Shown: positions 1-8,026 of the stretch, one piece after another
How positions within the stretch are numbered: position 1 is the stretch's first letter
Layout of the letters: each line of letters starts with the position of its first letter
Source of the DNA: Firm-04 sp946413695
GTDB taxonomy: Bacteria > Bacillota > Clostridia > Oscillospirales > Ruminococcaceae
Direction: 5' to 3'
Length of the DNA stretch: 64,000 bases
Assembly (NCBI GenBank): GCA_946413695.1
Contig: CAMKLV010000008.1
Span: 1 to 64,000, forward strand
Translations under genes and position numbers: made by a program
The notes under the pieces: model-generated
Seen by the model: only the letters and a program-made list of their open reading frames with translations
What the model was told of the DNA's origin: nothing
Database searches by the model: none

Positions 1-10
1 TGTGTAATTA

Positions 11-40
11 GCCCCTCTGCGTTGCTCGCAGAGGGGCTTT
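11..40 (+). terminator. Hairpin terminator of a gene upstream of the window
   Basis: An 11-bp perfect stem (GCCCCTCTGCG with CGCAGAGGGGC) around a 5-nt loop is followed by TTT. The T-run is short, so termination strength is uncertain. It also separates whatever lies upstream from the convergent ylmH gene. Confidence 0.6.
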
Positions 41-94
41 GTGGACAGGCTGAGACGCTCAATTCTGCGTCATACGCAGATTGAGCGGCTGTTG

Positions 95-844
95 TTATAC
101 AAACTTTTCGATTGTCAGCACAAGATTCCCCTTTTTCGTTTTGCCGGAGATGCCCGCATACCGGAACTTGCCGCAGCCACGGACAGAGACCTTCTCGCCT
201 GCTTTGAGCATATGGCTGTTGTTCTCGAGCAGAGCGCCGTCAAGGAAGACTTTGCCGCTCCGGAACAGCACATTGCAGTCCCCGCGCGAGATGTGATAGA
301 CCTTCGCGATCACGCCGTCAATGCGCTCGGATGCCGCCTGCACGCTGATCTGTTCGGTTTTCGTGCCGGTGCCTTCGGGCAGCGTATCGGTCAAAGTGCA
401 TTTCACGCTCGTGCGCCGGATACGCTCGATATTCCGGCAGATGTACTCCGCCATCGGTTCACGGCAGAATACATATGCGGATTTCTCCTGCACGAGGATA
501 TCGCCGATCTCGCCGCGTTCGATCCCGAGATGCATCAGCGCGCCGAGAAAATCGCGATGCGTCAGGTTATCCGCAAATTTCTCCTGCAGGGGCGCAATGC
601 AGATGCAGACAATCGGGAACGGCTCCTCATAGCCGAGCTGCTCCGGATCGCCGAACCGCAGCATCACACGCTCGGCATTCTCATAGCCGCCGGAGACCGA
701 GACCCCGCAGTGCGGCAGCTGACTGCGTACCGTGCAGAATTCCGCATATTCGGCTTCGGTCAGGAAGTCCGTAAAGGTAAAGCGGCAGGTGCGGTTAGCC
801 TGCTCGGCAAGATCCGCCAGCCGCTTCCGAAAAAAATCCTCCAT
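95..844 (-). CDS. ylmH: YlmH-like S4-domain RNA-binding protein
   Basis: 249 aa, the usual length for the YlmH family, S4-domain proteins linked in Firmicutes to cell division and to ribosome/nascent-chain rescue. The C-terminal ~70 residues hold the S4 fold signature (SRGDCNVLFRSGKVFLDG, then a glycine-rich end); the N-terminal two thirds match the YlmH-type fold. The ATG at 844 is chosen over the one at 859 because GAGGGAG lies 6 nt upstream of it. The start sits one base after the stop of the upstream gene, so the two are probably co-transcribed. In many Firmicutes ylmH lies in the ylm/divIVA cluster; here it follows the divIC-yabR region instead. Family assignment is fairly secure; the cellular role is inferred. 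Confidence 0.85.
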   Translation of the reverse strand: MEDFFRKRLADLAEQANRTCRFTFTDFLTEAEYAEFCTVRSQLPHCGVSVSGGYENAERVMLRFGDPEQLGYEEPFPIVCICIAPLQEKFADNLTHRDFLGALMHLGIERGEIGDILVQEKSAYVFCREPMAEYICRNIERIRRTSVKCTLTDTLPEGTGTKTEQISVQAASERIDGVIAKVYHISRGDCNVLFRSGKVFLDGALLENNSHMLKAGEKVSVRGCGKFRYAGISGKTKKGNLVLTIEKFV

Positions 845-845
845 G

Positions 846-1322
846 TTATGCTCCCTCATTCACATCCGAAAGACCAAGCTGTTCCTTCAGATTCTCAAAC
901 GCTTCGATCAGCGGTTCAACCATGACACAGATTTCACTGCGCCGCGGATGCCCGAACAAGCCGCAGGAGAAATCCTGCGACAGAAAAAAGAAATAGTCCC
1001 CGTCCGGATAATAGCTCGGGAAGTACACATTGCAGTCCCGCTCCGCATCATAATACGAAAAGCCGCAGGGGATATTCTCCTGAGGCGAGAAGACAAAGCA
1101 GTCATGCTGCCAGTCGAGTGCATACATATTTTCGATGCCGAGACCGGCAAATATGCTGTTGACGGTTTTCTCCTGCGTCTCCGTCCAGACTCCGGCTGCA
1201 CGGTATTTCCTGCTCGGCTGCGGCAGATTCAGCCACGCCGTCTCCGCAGGACGAAAGCCGAAATCCTGATACACTCTGTCCCAGAGCGCATTGTATAACT
1301 GTTGATCCTGTATCACCTGCAT
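846..1322 (-). CDS. Uncharacterised protein, possibly DUF2716-like
   Basis: 158 aa, soluble, aromatic-rich, with no signal peptide or membrane segment. The start WDRVYQDFGFRP and the pattern of W, Y and F residues recall DUF2716 proteins, but this is from memory. The ATG has GGAG about 8 nt upstream. It lies just downstream of the terminator that closes the yabPQ-divIC-yabR unit and ends one base before ylmH, so it may be the first gene of a two-gene unit. No catalytic motif is visible and no function is proposed. Confidence 0.7.
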   Translation of the reverse strand: MQVIQDQQLYNALWDRVYQDFGFRPAETAWLNLPQPSRKYRAAGVWTETQEKTVNSIFAGLGIENMYALDWQHDCFVFSPQENIPCGFSYYDAERDCNVYFPSYYPDGDYFFFLSQDFSCGLFGHPRRSEICVMVEPLIEAFENLKEQLGLSDVNEGA

Positions 1323-1351
1323 GTTTCTTCTCCGCTCGTCTCAAACAAATA

Positions 1352-1401
1352 AAAGCGCCGCCGTATATCCGACCGCAGGATCAGAGATACGATGGCGCTT
1401 G
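1352..1401 (-). terminator. Terminator after yabR
   Basis: A 14-bp stem with two mismatches (AAGCGCC arm with GGCGCTT arm). Read on the minus strand it is followed by TTTTATTTGTTTG, directly downstream of the yabR stop. Confidence 0.75.
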
Positions 1402-1411
1402 TTCTGCTGTA

Positions 1412-1879
1412 TTATGATCTTCTGCTTCTGGAGCCGCCTCTGCGCTCGCTGCCGCGTTTGAGGTCACAGATTTTCTCCTCGCTCGCCTGTTTGAAGTGCA
1501 GCAGCTTATCCTCAAAGCTCATCTCGGACTGCGGAATGACAGGCTTCGGCTCATAGACGCGCGGACGCGGTGCCTCCTTGCGCTTCGGGCGCGGCGCCTG
1601 CTGCGTCGGGATCTCCTCCGCAGACTGCTTCTGCTCCGCTGCCTGACGCAGTGAAAAGCTGATCTTTCCCTGCGGATTGACACCGATCATTCTGACCTGT
1701 ACGGTATCCGATTCGTGCAGGAAATCATGGATATCCTTTACAAATGTATCGGCAATCTCGGAGATATGTACCATGCCGGTTACACGCTCCGAATCCGCCG
1801 GATGCACCTCAACAAATGCGCCGTACTGCGTAATGCCGGTGACGGTGCCCTCATAGACCTGTCCGATTTCAAGCTGCAT
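1412..1879 (-). CDS. yabR: S1-domain RNA-binding protein, YabR-like
   Basis: 155 aa. Residues 1-75 form an S1 RNA-binding domain (EIGQVYEGTVTGITQYGAFVE, then GMVHISEIAD and a KISFSLRQA end). The remainder is a basic, proline- and arginine-rich tail ending in RRGGSRSRRS, likely disordered and RNA-binding. The ATG at 1879 is preferred over an upstream in-frame start because AGAAAGGG lies 6 nt before it. This is the fourth gene of yabP-yabQ-divIC-yabR, the order seen in many spore-forming Firmicutes, and a terminator follows. It probably acts on the ribosome or on RNA; that is family knowledge, not visible here. Confidence 0.9.
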   Translation of the reverse strand: MQLEIGQVYEGTVTGITQYGAFVEVHPADSERVTGMVHISEIADTFVKDIHDFLHESDTVQVRMIGVNPQGKISFSLRQAAEQKQSAEEIPTQQAPRPKRKEAPRPRVYEPKPVIPQSEMSFEDKLLHFKQASEEKICDLKRGSERRGGSRSRRS

Positions 1880-1905
1880 ATAAACCCTTTCTGCTGACCG
1901 CGCAA

Positions 1906-2232
1906 TCAATTTCTGGAAGTATCATAGTAACGGCGCTCATTCGGATAGGCATAGTTGTAATCCTCAATCGCTGCCTTTTCCATATATCCTTCCAGATCGT
2001 CGGTATCGACGAACTTTTCAAGCTCCAGATATTCATCGCGCGCTTCTTCGATCGCTGATTCCAAGTCTGCCTGCTCCTGCCGCTTCTGATTGAGTGTCGC
2101 CTGCGTCGAGACAAACGAGATCACACAGGCAATCAGCAGAATGAGCGCAACAAGCCGGAATACGATCCAGTCAAACACGGCGCGTCTGCGCTTTCTGGCG
2201 TTTTCGCGTCGTGATCCTTTATTTCGCTCCAT
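1906..2232 (-). CDS. divIC: Septum formation initiator DivIC/FtsB family
   Basis: 108 aa. A basic cytoplasmic N-terminus (residues 1-22), one transmembrane helix (~24-45, VFRLVALILLIACVISFVS), then an extracytoplasmic coiled coil rich in Q, E and R (~46-75), and a short C-terminal segment. This is the bitopic DivIC/FtsB architecture; the family joins FtsL and FtsQ/DivIB in the division complex. It sits between yabQ and yabR, its conserved position in Clostridia and Bacilli. Confidence 0.9.
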   Translation of the reverse strand: MERNKGSRRENARKRRRAVFDWIVFRLVALILLIACVISFVSTQATLNQKRQEQADLESAIEEARDEYLELEKFVDTDDLEGYMEKAAIEDYNYAYPNERRYYDTSRN

Positions 2233-2307
2233 GGTCCTTTCTCCGTTCTCTGTTTTTCTGTTTCCGATACGGATACAGATTTATTATACCGCAAAGAACG
2301 GAATCCG

Positions 2308-2700
2308 TCAAGGGCTTTCGGAAATTTTTTCTGATTCACCGTGTTTTTCGCAGAGTTGCCGGAACAGATGTGCGATTTTCTGCCGGAACATCCGCAGCCT
2401 GCAGAGCATCCGCGCGGTGACAAGCCCGATTGTCATGAGATAGCAAGCCGCCCCGATCGCCATGCCGCAGAGCTGCTGCCACCGGAGCACCCCGCCGCAG
2501 AATGACCACGCATCCACCTGAAATGCAAAGCAGACAAGAAACGAAAACAGCGCATCTTCTAAGAAAACAGCAAGCCGTCCGTGCGGGATCAGCGCGCGCA
2601 GAATCCGGAACACATCATAGCAGATGCCGCAGCCGATCCCGAGCAGCACGCTCTGCCCGAGCCGCAGCAGCTCCTCCTGCACCGTGATATGCGTATCCAT
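2308..2700 (-). CDS. yabQ: Spore cortex biosynthesis protein YabQ
   Basis: 130 aa with about four hydrophobic segments. The N-terminal QEELLRLGQSVLLGIGCGICYDVFR pattern is typical of YabQ, a polytopic membrane protein needed for spore cortex formation in B. subtilis. The start overlaps the yabP stop (TGATG), so translation is probably coupled. With yabP and sigG next door it forms a small sporulation island. Confidence 0.9.
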   Translation of the reverse strand: MDTHITVQEELLRLGQSVLLGIGCGICYDVFRILRALIPHGRLAVFLEDALFSFLVCFAFQVDAWSFCGGVLRWQQLCGMAIGAACYLMTIGLVTARMLCRLRMFRQKIAHLFRQLCEKHGESEKISESP

Positions 2701-2978
2701 CAGCGCAGCAGCCTCCCGAAGAATCCCTGCGGCGCACTGCGGTCACGGTCGCTGTAGCGGAGCGCCTGCACCGCGCCCGAAACGGTCACCTCGCCGGATT
2801 CTATGCTCATCTGCTCCATCTGTAAGCCGCGCCCGAGGATCACAAGCTCCCCGAGCCGCGTATACAGCACAACGGTCCGGTCATCGAAGCTCTCCACCGA
2901 TGTCACACCGGAAAGCATCAGTTTTTCGCGGTTTTCGAGCACCGCGCTGTGCTGCTCCCGCCCGACTGTCTCCTCCAT
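2700..2978 (-). CDS. yabP: Sporulation protein YabP
   Basis: 92 aa, a small beta-rich protein. HSAVLENREKLMLSGVTSVESFDD followed by a LGELVILGRGL strand is the YabP/YqfC signature. The family sits at the forespore membrane and is needed for cortex or coat assembly. The ATG at 2978 is chosen over 2984 because AAGGGAG is then 8 nt away instead of 2. Its stop overlaps the yabQ start. It is divergent from sigG across about 135 bp in which no good vegetative promoter is seen; sporulation sigma factors may drive both, but that is inference. Confidence 0.88.
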   Translation of the reverse strand: MEETVGREQHSAVLENREKLMLSGVTSVESFDDRTVVLYTRLGELVILGRGLQMEQMSIESGEVTVSGAVQALRYSDRDRSAPQGFFGRLLR

Positions 2979-3114
2979 CCGCATCGCTCCCTTCCATATT
3001 CTCTGTTCTGGGATATTCTATGCATCCGCCGCGCCGCATAGAACTGCGCCGTCTGAATAAAACAACGCATTTCCGCGCATACTCACAGCAAATCATGCAA
3101 AGGAGATGCGGAAC

Positions 3115-3891
3115 ATGGCATATCAGAAGGTTGTGATCGCAGGGCTCGATACCTCGAAGCTGACTGTGCTCACCGAATCCGAGAAAATGGCGCTGCTGCG
3201 CGAAATGCAGGAGACCGGCAGTGCCGAGGCGCGCGAAAAGCTGATCCTCGGGAATCTGCGGCTGGTGCTGAGCGTCATTCAGCGCTTCACGGGGCGCGGC
3301 GAGGATGTGGACGATCTCTTTCAGATCGGCGTAATCGGGCTGATGAAGGCGATCAATAATTTTGACCTGACAAAGGATGTCCGGTTTTCGACCTACTGCG
3401 TCCCGATGATTGCGGGCGAGCTGCGGCGGCATCTGCGCGATTATCATGCGGTGCGTGTGAGCCGTTCGCTGCGTGATCTCGCCTACAAAGCGATGCAGGC
3501 ACGCGAAAAGCTGACGGCAGAGCTCGGGACAGAGCCCTCTGTCCAGCAGATTGCGGATGCACTCGGGGCGGAGCGCGGCGATGTGGTCACGGCAATGGAA
3601 AGCATCAGTGATCCGGTCTCGCTCTATGAGCCGATCTATTCCGATTCCGGCGATCCGCTCTGCCTGATCGACCAGATCGGCGATCCGGACAGTGCCGCAT
3701 CTTCGTGGATGTCCGAGCTTGCACTCAGGGACGCACTCGCCTCGCTCAGCGACAGAGAAAAAAACATCCTCCGCCGGCGCTTCTGGCAAGGGAAGACGCA
3801 GGTGGAGGTTGCACAGGAAATCGGAATTTCGCAGGCGCAGGTATCGCGGCTGGAAAAGGCTGCAATCAAGCGCATCAAGGAACAGCTATAA
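3115..3891 (+). CDS. sigG: Forespore RNA polymerase sigma factor SigG
   Basis: 258 aa. It starts with the sigma-G signature (MAYQKVVIAGLDTSKL). Region 2 (GNLRLVLSVIQRF, DDLFQIGVIGLMKAI, RFSTYCVPMIAGELRR), region 3 (VSRSLRDLAYKA) and the region 4 HTH (LSDREKNILRRRF, QVEVAQEIGISQAQVSRLE) are all intact. Sigma G directs late forespore transcription. The ATG at 3115 is preferred to 3106 because AGGAG at 3101-3105 is then 9 nt away. Its stop lies only 2 bp from the stop of the convergent gene. An intact sigG argues that the host, or a recent ancestor, sporulates. Confidence 0.95.
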   Translation: MAYQKVVIAGLDTSKLTVLTESEKMALLREMQETGSAEAREKLILGNLRLVLSVIQRFTGRGEDVDDLFQIGVIGLMKAINNFDLTKDVRFSTYCVPMIAGELRRHLRDYHAVRVSRSLRDLAYKAMQAREKLTAELGTEPSVQQIADALGAERGDVVTAMESISDPVSLYEPIYSDSGDPLCLIDQIGDPDSAASSWMSELALRDALASLSDREKNILRRRFWQGKTQVEVAQEIGISQAQVSRLEKAAIKRIKEQL

Positions 3892-3893
3892 GC

Positions 3894-4487
3894 TCAGCTG
3901 ATTGCGCCCCAAAGCAGGATGCAGCTGAGGAGTGCTGTCAGATCTGCATCATCGCCGCTGTATGCAAGCGGAATCAGCTCGCCGCCCTGCTTCTTGCAGG
4001 GAATCAGCCGGACATTCTCCGCCTCGGCATAAACCGAGCATTTCACCTTGAGTCCGTTTGTCACGCCGTCATGCACGGACATGAAGCACTTGCCGTCCGC
4101 ATCGGGCTGGCTGCCGCGGATGCCGAACGTGTGGAGTCCCTCCGGCTCGCGGTCCACCTCCTGCCCGTCCACGACAAGACAGGATTTCGTCTTATTGACC
4201 GCCTCAACGGTATGCCCGTTGTATTCCGCGGTATAGGTCTTGGTTTTCTTGTCATATTCGGTTTCGAGCGGCTTGCCGACGATGCAGGCGCATCCGCTGC
4301 CCTGAACCATCGCATAGATATAGAGACCGTCCGTGCCGGGCATCGGGGCAGTCAGAGCGCTGCCGAAGCGGATTCCGGATTTGGTCTGCACAAGCACTTC
4401 ATTGTCCACGCTCAGCTTTTCGCGGTCAGACTGATTTTCAACGACGATCACATGATCGTTCCATTTTCCGACATAATATACAGACAT
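3894..4487 (-). CDS. Uncharacterised protein, paralogue of the next gene
   Basis: 197 aa, no signal peptide. It shares most of its length with the gene at 4507-5115: the VGKWNDHVIVVEN / MGNWHGHQFIIEN opening, APMPGxDGxxIY, CACIVGKPLExEYDKKTKxY, EYNGHTxEAVNK and the YAEAENVxLxPC end. The pattern of short beta strands and turns suggests an all-beta protein. Its C-terminal 20 residues are hydrophobic and differ from the paralogue. It shares the transcription unit that starts upstream of the next gene. I do not recognise the family. Confidence 0.8.
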   Translation of the reverse strand: MSVYYVGKWNDHVIVVENQSDREKLSVDNEVLVQTKSGIRFGSALTAPMPGTDGLYIYAMVQGSGCACIVGKPLETEYDKKTKTYTAEYNGHTVEAVNKTKSCLVVDGQEVDREPEGLHTFGIRGSQPDADGKCFMSVHDGVTNGLKVKCSVYAEAENVRLIPCKKQGGELIPLAYSGDDADLTALLSCILLWGAIS

Positions 4488-4506
4488 GTTTGTTCCCTCT
4501 TTTCTG

Positions 4507-5115
4507 TTACAGATTGATCGTAGTATTCACGGCGGTTATAACGGCAGCGCCGTCGTCCTCTGCTTCTGCAATCTCATTGAAATACTCCTCGCCGGAGAGC
4601 CGGATATATTCGCCGCCCTCTTTTCTGCACGGATAGAGGATCACATTCTCCGCCTCCGCATAGAGCGAGACCTTTGCTTTCAGCACACCGGTATAGCCGT
4701 CAAAGACTGCCATGACGTGCTTGCCGTCCGCATCGCGCGGCGTACCGAGAATGCAGAAACCGTGCAGCCCTTCGTCCTCGCGGTCGATCTCTTCGCCGTC
4801 CAGCATCATTTTCGCTTTCAGCTTATTGACCGCTTCGATTGTATGCCCGTTATATTCTGCGCGGTAGATTTTTGTTTTCTTGTCGTATTCCGCTTCGAGC
4901 GGCTTGCCGACGATGCAGGCACAGTCATTGCCTAAGAGCATCGTGTAGATCTGCATGCCGTCCATGCCGGGCATCGGCGCGGTCATGAGTGCAGAAAAGT
5001 GAACACCTTTCTTGTTTTCAACGAGAACCGTGTTATCCACGATCAGTTTCTCTGCCAGTTCATTCTCGATGATGAACTGATGGCCGTGCCAGTTGCCCAT
5101 ATAATAGTTTGCCAT
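4507..5115 (-). CDS. Uncharacterised protein, paralogue of the preceding gene
   Basis: 202 aa, cytoplasmic by appearance. The ATG at 5115 is chosen over an upstream in-frame start because AGAAGGT lies before it and the paralogue begins at the same point (MANYYMGNW against MSVYYVGKW). A consensus promoter at 5189-5217 and a strong leader hairpin precede it, so this is the first gene of a two-gene unit of duplicated genes. Conserved cysteines (NDCACIVGKP, YPCRKEGG) appear in both copies and could bind metal or form a disulphide, but nothing identifies a function. Confidence 0.8.
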   Translation of the reverse strand: MANYYMGNWHGHQFIIENELAEKLIVDNTVLVENKKGVHFSALMTAPMPGMDGMQIYTMLLGNDCACIVGKPLEAEYDKKTKIYRAEYNGHTIEAVNKLKAKMMLDGEEIDREDEGLHGFCILGTPRDADGKHVMAVFDGYTGVLKAKVSLYAEAENVILYPCRKEGGEYIRLSGEEYFNEIAEAEDDGAAVITAVNTTINL

Positions 5116-5148
5116 TGTCGGATTACCTTCTTTCACCCAAAATAATAA

Positions 5149-5185
5149 AGCTGCAAAGCGGCATCCGGGCTGCCGCCTTACAGCT
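5149..5185 (-). promoter_or_regulatory. Strong hairpin in the 5' leader
   Basis: On the minus strand the leader between promoter and RBS contains an AGCTG...CAGCT outer stem and a GGCGGCA / TGCCGCT inner stem around a GCCCGGA loop. It ends about 33 nt before the start codon. It could stabilise the mRNA or be regulatory. It has no U-run, so it is not a terminator. Confidence 0.5.
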
Positions 5186-5188
5186 ATA

Positions 5189-5217
5189 ACTATACCAGAA
5201 ATGCATCTTAATGTCAA
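5189..5217 (-). promoter_or_regulatory. Promoter for the 5115/4487 gene pair
   Basis: On the minus strand TTGACA (5217-5212), a 17-bp spacer and TATAGT (5194-5189), with TGG directly before the -10 (extended -10). Confidence 0.85.
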
Positions 5218-5327
5218 GACAGATCGTCTTAAAAATCAGACAGAAAGCAGCCCGGTTTTCTTAATTTTCACTAAGATTCCGCTAAGGTTCCGGCAGGATC
5301 CCCGTGATTCGGGGATTTCTTGCTTTC

Positions 5328-5903
5328 TCATCTTCTGACGATCAGATCGCCGGGGGCGCATTCGATGCCTTTGCCGCTGAATTGCAGCACACACTGCGTC
5401 CCGCCGATTCCCTGCACCGTGTTGTTTCCGATGCGGGCACCGATACTTCCGATTTTCAATACATTCTCCAGTTCCAGATCAAATGCATTGCCGCCATGCT
5501 TCAGCTGTACCTGATCCGAAGGATCAAAATATCCGTAGATCACACTGTCAGTCGCGTAATAGATCGGGGGTTTCAGAAATCCGCCCTTTTCTGACTGCAC
5601 CTGTTCCACCGTAAACACGGCATTCGCATTCTGATAATTCGCACGCAGTTTCTCCGTATAAGCTGTCACATTCTGCATTTTCTGCTCCGCTTCCGCAAGG
5701 TTCAGCTTCTGCATCGTGTCATTCCGGAGCTTTATGATTCCGTTGTTGTCTACTGAGACTATCAGCGGGAGCATCACACGCAGTCTGCGGATGCATTTGC
5801 TGCAGACCTGATTGCCGTCGCTGAGTGTGCAGATACCTTCCGGTGAAAGCAGCGCACGTTTGCAAAGCGCACAGAATCCGCGTTCGATCGTTTGGTTTGC
5901 CAT
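5328..5903 (-). CDS. Zinc-finger protein of unknown function (DUF4428-like N-terminus)
   Basis: 191 aa. Residues 1-40 hold a treble-clef-like zinc motif, CALC followed by CSKC (FCALCKRALLSPEG, then NQVCSKCIRRL). A helical stretch rich in Q, K and E follows (~55-95), then a beta-rich C-terminal domain ending in PGDLIVRR. The same order and the same ending (PGDILLID) occur in the larger upstream neighbour, so the two are distant paralogues. The ATG at 5903 is chosen over a GTG at 5912 because AAAGGAG precedes it at proper spacing. Function unknown. Confidence 0.75.
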   Translation of the reverse strand: MANQTIERGFCALCKRALLSPEGICTLSDGNQVCSKCIRRLRVMLPLIVSVDNNGIIKLRNDTMQKLNLAEAEQKMQNVTAYTEKLRANYQNANAVFTVEQVQSEKGGFLKPPIYYATDSVIYGYFDPSDQVQLKHGGNAFDLELENVLKIGSIGARIGNNTVQGIGGTQCVLQFSGKGIECAPGDLIVRR

Positions 5904-5921
5904 ATACTGCACTCCTTTCGC

Positions 5922-6821
5922 TCAGTCAATCAGCAGAATATCGCCCGGATAGATACAGGAAACAGTACCTTCGATGAAGAGTCCGCCCTCTGCGCCCTCT
6001 TTCACCTCTTTGAGATCATTGCTGTATTCTCTGCTGTCTCCGAGCTTTTTGATACAGAATGACTGCGTGCCATCTGCTCTGGTGACTGCCGCCGTATCCT
6101 TGCAGTTTATGCAGCCAAACAGCACCCTGCCTCCAATGCGGTATTCATTATAGTAGCCGCGGCGTCCCTTGCTTTCATGATAGAGCTTTGCAATATCATC
6201 GACCTCAAACAGCGCTTTATGTTCTCCATACTGCGTTTTCAGGGCTTCTCTCCGCTGCGCAGCAAGTCCCTCTGCCGCTCTGAGTTCCGCATCACTGAGT
6301 GAATCAAGCGGATCAATATAAGCGACATCATAGCCGCCTTCCGGATCCTCCCGCAGCGTCCGGATCAGCGGATACACAATGCGAAGCGCATCTGCATCAT
6401 GAAACCTGCCGGACGCATCCTCTTTGCCGCCCTGTACCGCAGCCTGCGAGAACAGCGGTGCGATCTCCGAAAAGCACTTGTATCCGATTGCATCATATCC
6501 CGTATGCAGCATCTCAGCAGCACGATTCCCGCAGTCAGCGCAGATATAGGTATCCAGTATCCGCAGATTCAGCAGTTTTGACAGCTTTTTGCCGCAGAGC
6601 GGACAGGTTTCCGGTTTCTGCACAGTATTGTATGCATCAATTTCCGAAGCGTACCGATTCAGCATTTCGCGAATCTGTGATGCAGACATGAATTCTGCAT
6701 CATCCTCACGGCACACAAGCCGCAGCTTTTTACTGCATGCTTCGCAATAGGAGCCGTCTTTGCAGCTACTTCCGATTCCTTTATACGGATTGCCGCAGAC
6801 AGCACATGTTTTCTCAGCCAC
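5922..6821 (-). CDS. Multi-zinc-finger protein of unknown function (DUF4428-like)
   Basis: 299 aa. Two N-terminal zinc motifs are visible: CAVCGNPY with YCEAC (~6-32) and CPLCGKKL with YICADC (~75-100). A helical middle region follows, then a beta-rich C-terminal domain with INCKD and a final PGDILLID. The first motif resembles DUF4428 zinc ribbons. It lies 18 bp upstream of the smaller paralogue at 5328-5903 and is probably co-transcribed with it. No catalytic residues can be named. Such modules often mediate protein or nucleic-acid contacts, but that is only a family-level guess. Confidence 0.75.
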   Translation of the reverse strand: MAEKTCAVCGNPYKGIGSSCKDGSYCEACSKKLRLVCREDDAEFMSASQIREMLNRYASEIDAYNTVQKPETCPLCGKKLSKLLNLRILDTYICADCGNRAAEMLHTGYDAIGYKCFSEIAPLFSQAAVQGGKEDASGRFHDADALRIVYPLIRTLREDPEGGYDVAYIDPLDSLSDAELRAAEGLAAQRREALKTQYGEHKALFEVDDIAKLYHESKGRRGYYNEYRIGGRVLFGCINCKDTAAVTRADGTQSFCIKKLGDSREYSNDLKEVKEGAEGGLFIEGTVSCIYPGDILLID

Positions 6822-6857
6822 AGAATCACGCTCCTTTTCCGATTTCAGATATGCCTA

Positions 6858-7325
6858 TTATTTTTGCATGAGTTTCTGCACATCCTGTAAAATCTTCTCC
6901 GCCCAATTCTCGTCCGGCGGACCGATCAGAAACACGCGGAAGCCGTAATACTGCCCGTTTGCGCGCACGGATTTGTCATCATCGACATGCAGGTCGATCC
7001 GGTAGTGCGCCGGATATTTCGAGGGCATCGGCTCGTTGTGATCCGCCTGCACCTCTTTCTCATGGCGCGCGCCGTTGACAATCTCATCAATGCGGATGCC
7101 GTAATTCCGGAACAGCGAGCGGATATAAAACGGCGAACGGAACGAAGTTGTATACACCCAGATTTCACAGCCCAGTTCACGGAGCTGCTGCATCAGGCTG
7201 ACGGTTCCGGCGCGCAGACGTTCTTTATAGATGCGGTTCAGCGGAAATTTCAGTTCAGGTTCGAGCCTGAAGCCATCTTCTGCCGCGACGAATAATGTAT
7301 CATCAAGATCAAAGGAGATTCGCAT
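6858..7325 (-). CDS. HAD-like hydrolase, small cap-less type
   Basis: 155 aa. The N-terminal SFDLDDTLF is HAD motif I (DxDxT-type nucleophile and acid/base aspartates). WVYTTSF could provide the motif II threonine/serine, and DLHVDDDKSVRAN looks like motif IV acidic residues. There is little room for a cap domain. A phosphatase or nucleotidase role is possible; the substrate is unknown. The ATG at 7325 follows GAGG at 6 nt. An in-frame GTG at 7337 would overlap the stop of the upstream yigZ gene. The 8-bp gap to that gene implies an operon. Confidence 0.75.
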   Translation of the reverse strand: MRISFDLDDTLFVAAEDGFRLEPELKFPLNRIYKERLRAGTVSLMQQLRELGCEIWVYTTSFRSPFYIRSLFRNYGIRIDEIVNGARHEKEVQADHNEPMPSKYPAHYRIDLHVDDDKSVRANGQYYGFRVFLIGPPDENWAEKILQDVQKLMQK

Positions 7326-7333
7326 AATACGCC

Positions 7334-7957
7334 TCACAGAAAACTGACAAAATGTGTTTCAAGCTGCTCCAGCTCCGGTCTGCCGTTGAAGGTCTCCGTG
7401 AGCTTTGCTTCGAGCGCCGGATAAAGCGCTGTTTTGATATCAAAGAGCAGCGTGACCTTTTCGCCGAAATCGCTGCCGGCATCGACCGTTTCAAACTCCG
7501 GCAGCAGATAGCTGACCTTGCCGTAATTGGTATAATCAATGACGTACCGGATGCGGTATGCCTCGCAGAAATGCAGCAGCTTCGCGTTTTTCACGGATTC
7601 CGCCGCTGAGGATGAATAGGCGCGCGTCAGACCCGGTGCGCCGAGCAGCACGCCGCCGAAATAGCGCGTCACCACGCAGCAGACATCCTCGAGTTCCGAT
7701 TTCTGCAGGACATTCAGCACCGGAATGCCGCCTGTGCCCTGCGGCTCGCCGTCATCACTGTAGCGCGTGACGCCGCCCTCGCGCAGGCGGTACGCCCAGA
7801 CATTGTGACGCGCCTTGTGATGCTTCGCCTTCACCGCCTCGATGATCTGCGCGCATTCCTCCGCCGTTTTTACGGGGAACAGCTGCGCAATGAACTCCGA
7901 ACGTTTTTCGGTGATGCTGCCCTCACAGGGCGCTTCGACTGTGGTAAATTCGATCAT
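7334..7957 (-). CDS. yigZ: IMPACT/YigZ family protein
   Basis: 207 aa, typical for bacterial YigZ/UPF0029. The IMPACT N-terminal domain is clear (KRSEFIAQLFPVKT, KHHKARHNVWAYRL, YSDDGEPQGTGGIPVL, YFGGVLLGAPGLTRAYSSSA), followed by the smaller C-terminal YigZ domain (~135-205). The family is thought to act in translation or stress regulation. The long open frame upstream of this start is only the repeat element at 8027-8190 read through. The ATG at 7957 has GGAGA 5 nt upstream. Confidence 0.92.
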   Translation of the reverse strand: MIEFTTVEAPCEGSITEKRSEFIAQLFPVKTAEECAQIIEAVKAKHHKARHNVWAYRLREGGVTRYSDDGEPQGTGGIPVLNVLQKSELEDVCCVVTRYFGGVLLGAPGLTRAYSSSAAESVKNAKLLHFCEAYRIRYVIDYTNYGKVSYLLPEFETVDAGSDFGEKVTLLFDIKTALYPALEAKLTETFNGRPELEQLETHFVSFL

Positions 7958-8026
7958 AGAAATCTCCGTATTTGTGGGATCAATCAGGGAGTGGCTCAAG
8001 CAGGGAATTAACAAATAAAAAGAGGA

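Noticed and set aside
41..925. A 294-codon plus-strand frame over ylmH and its neighbour
   Set aside because: It spans two real minus-strand genes and begins inside the terminator; its composition is that of a reverse frame.
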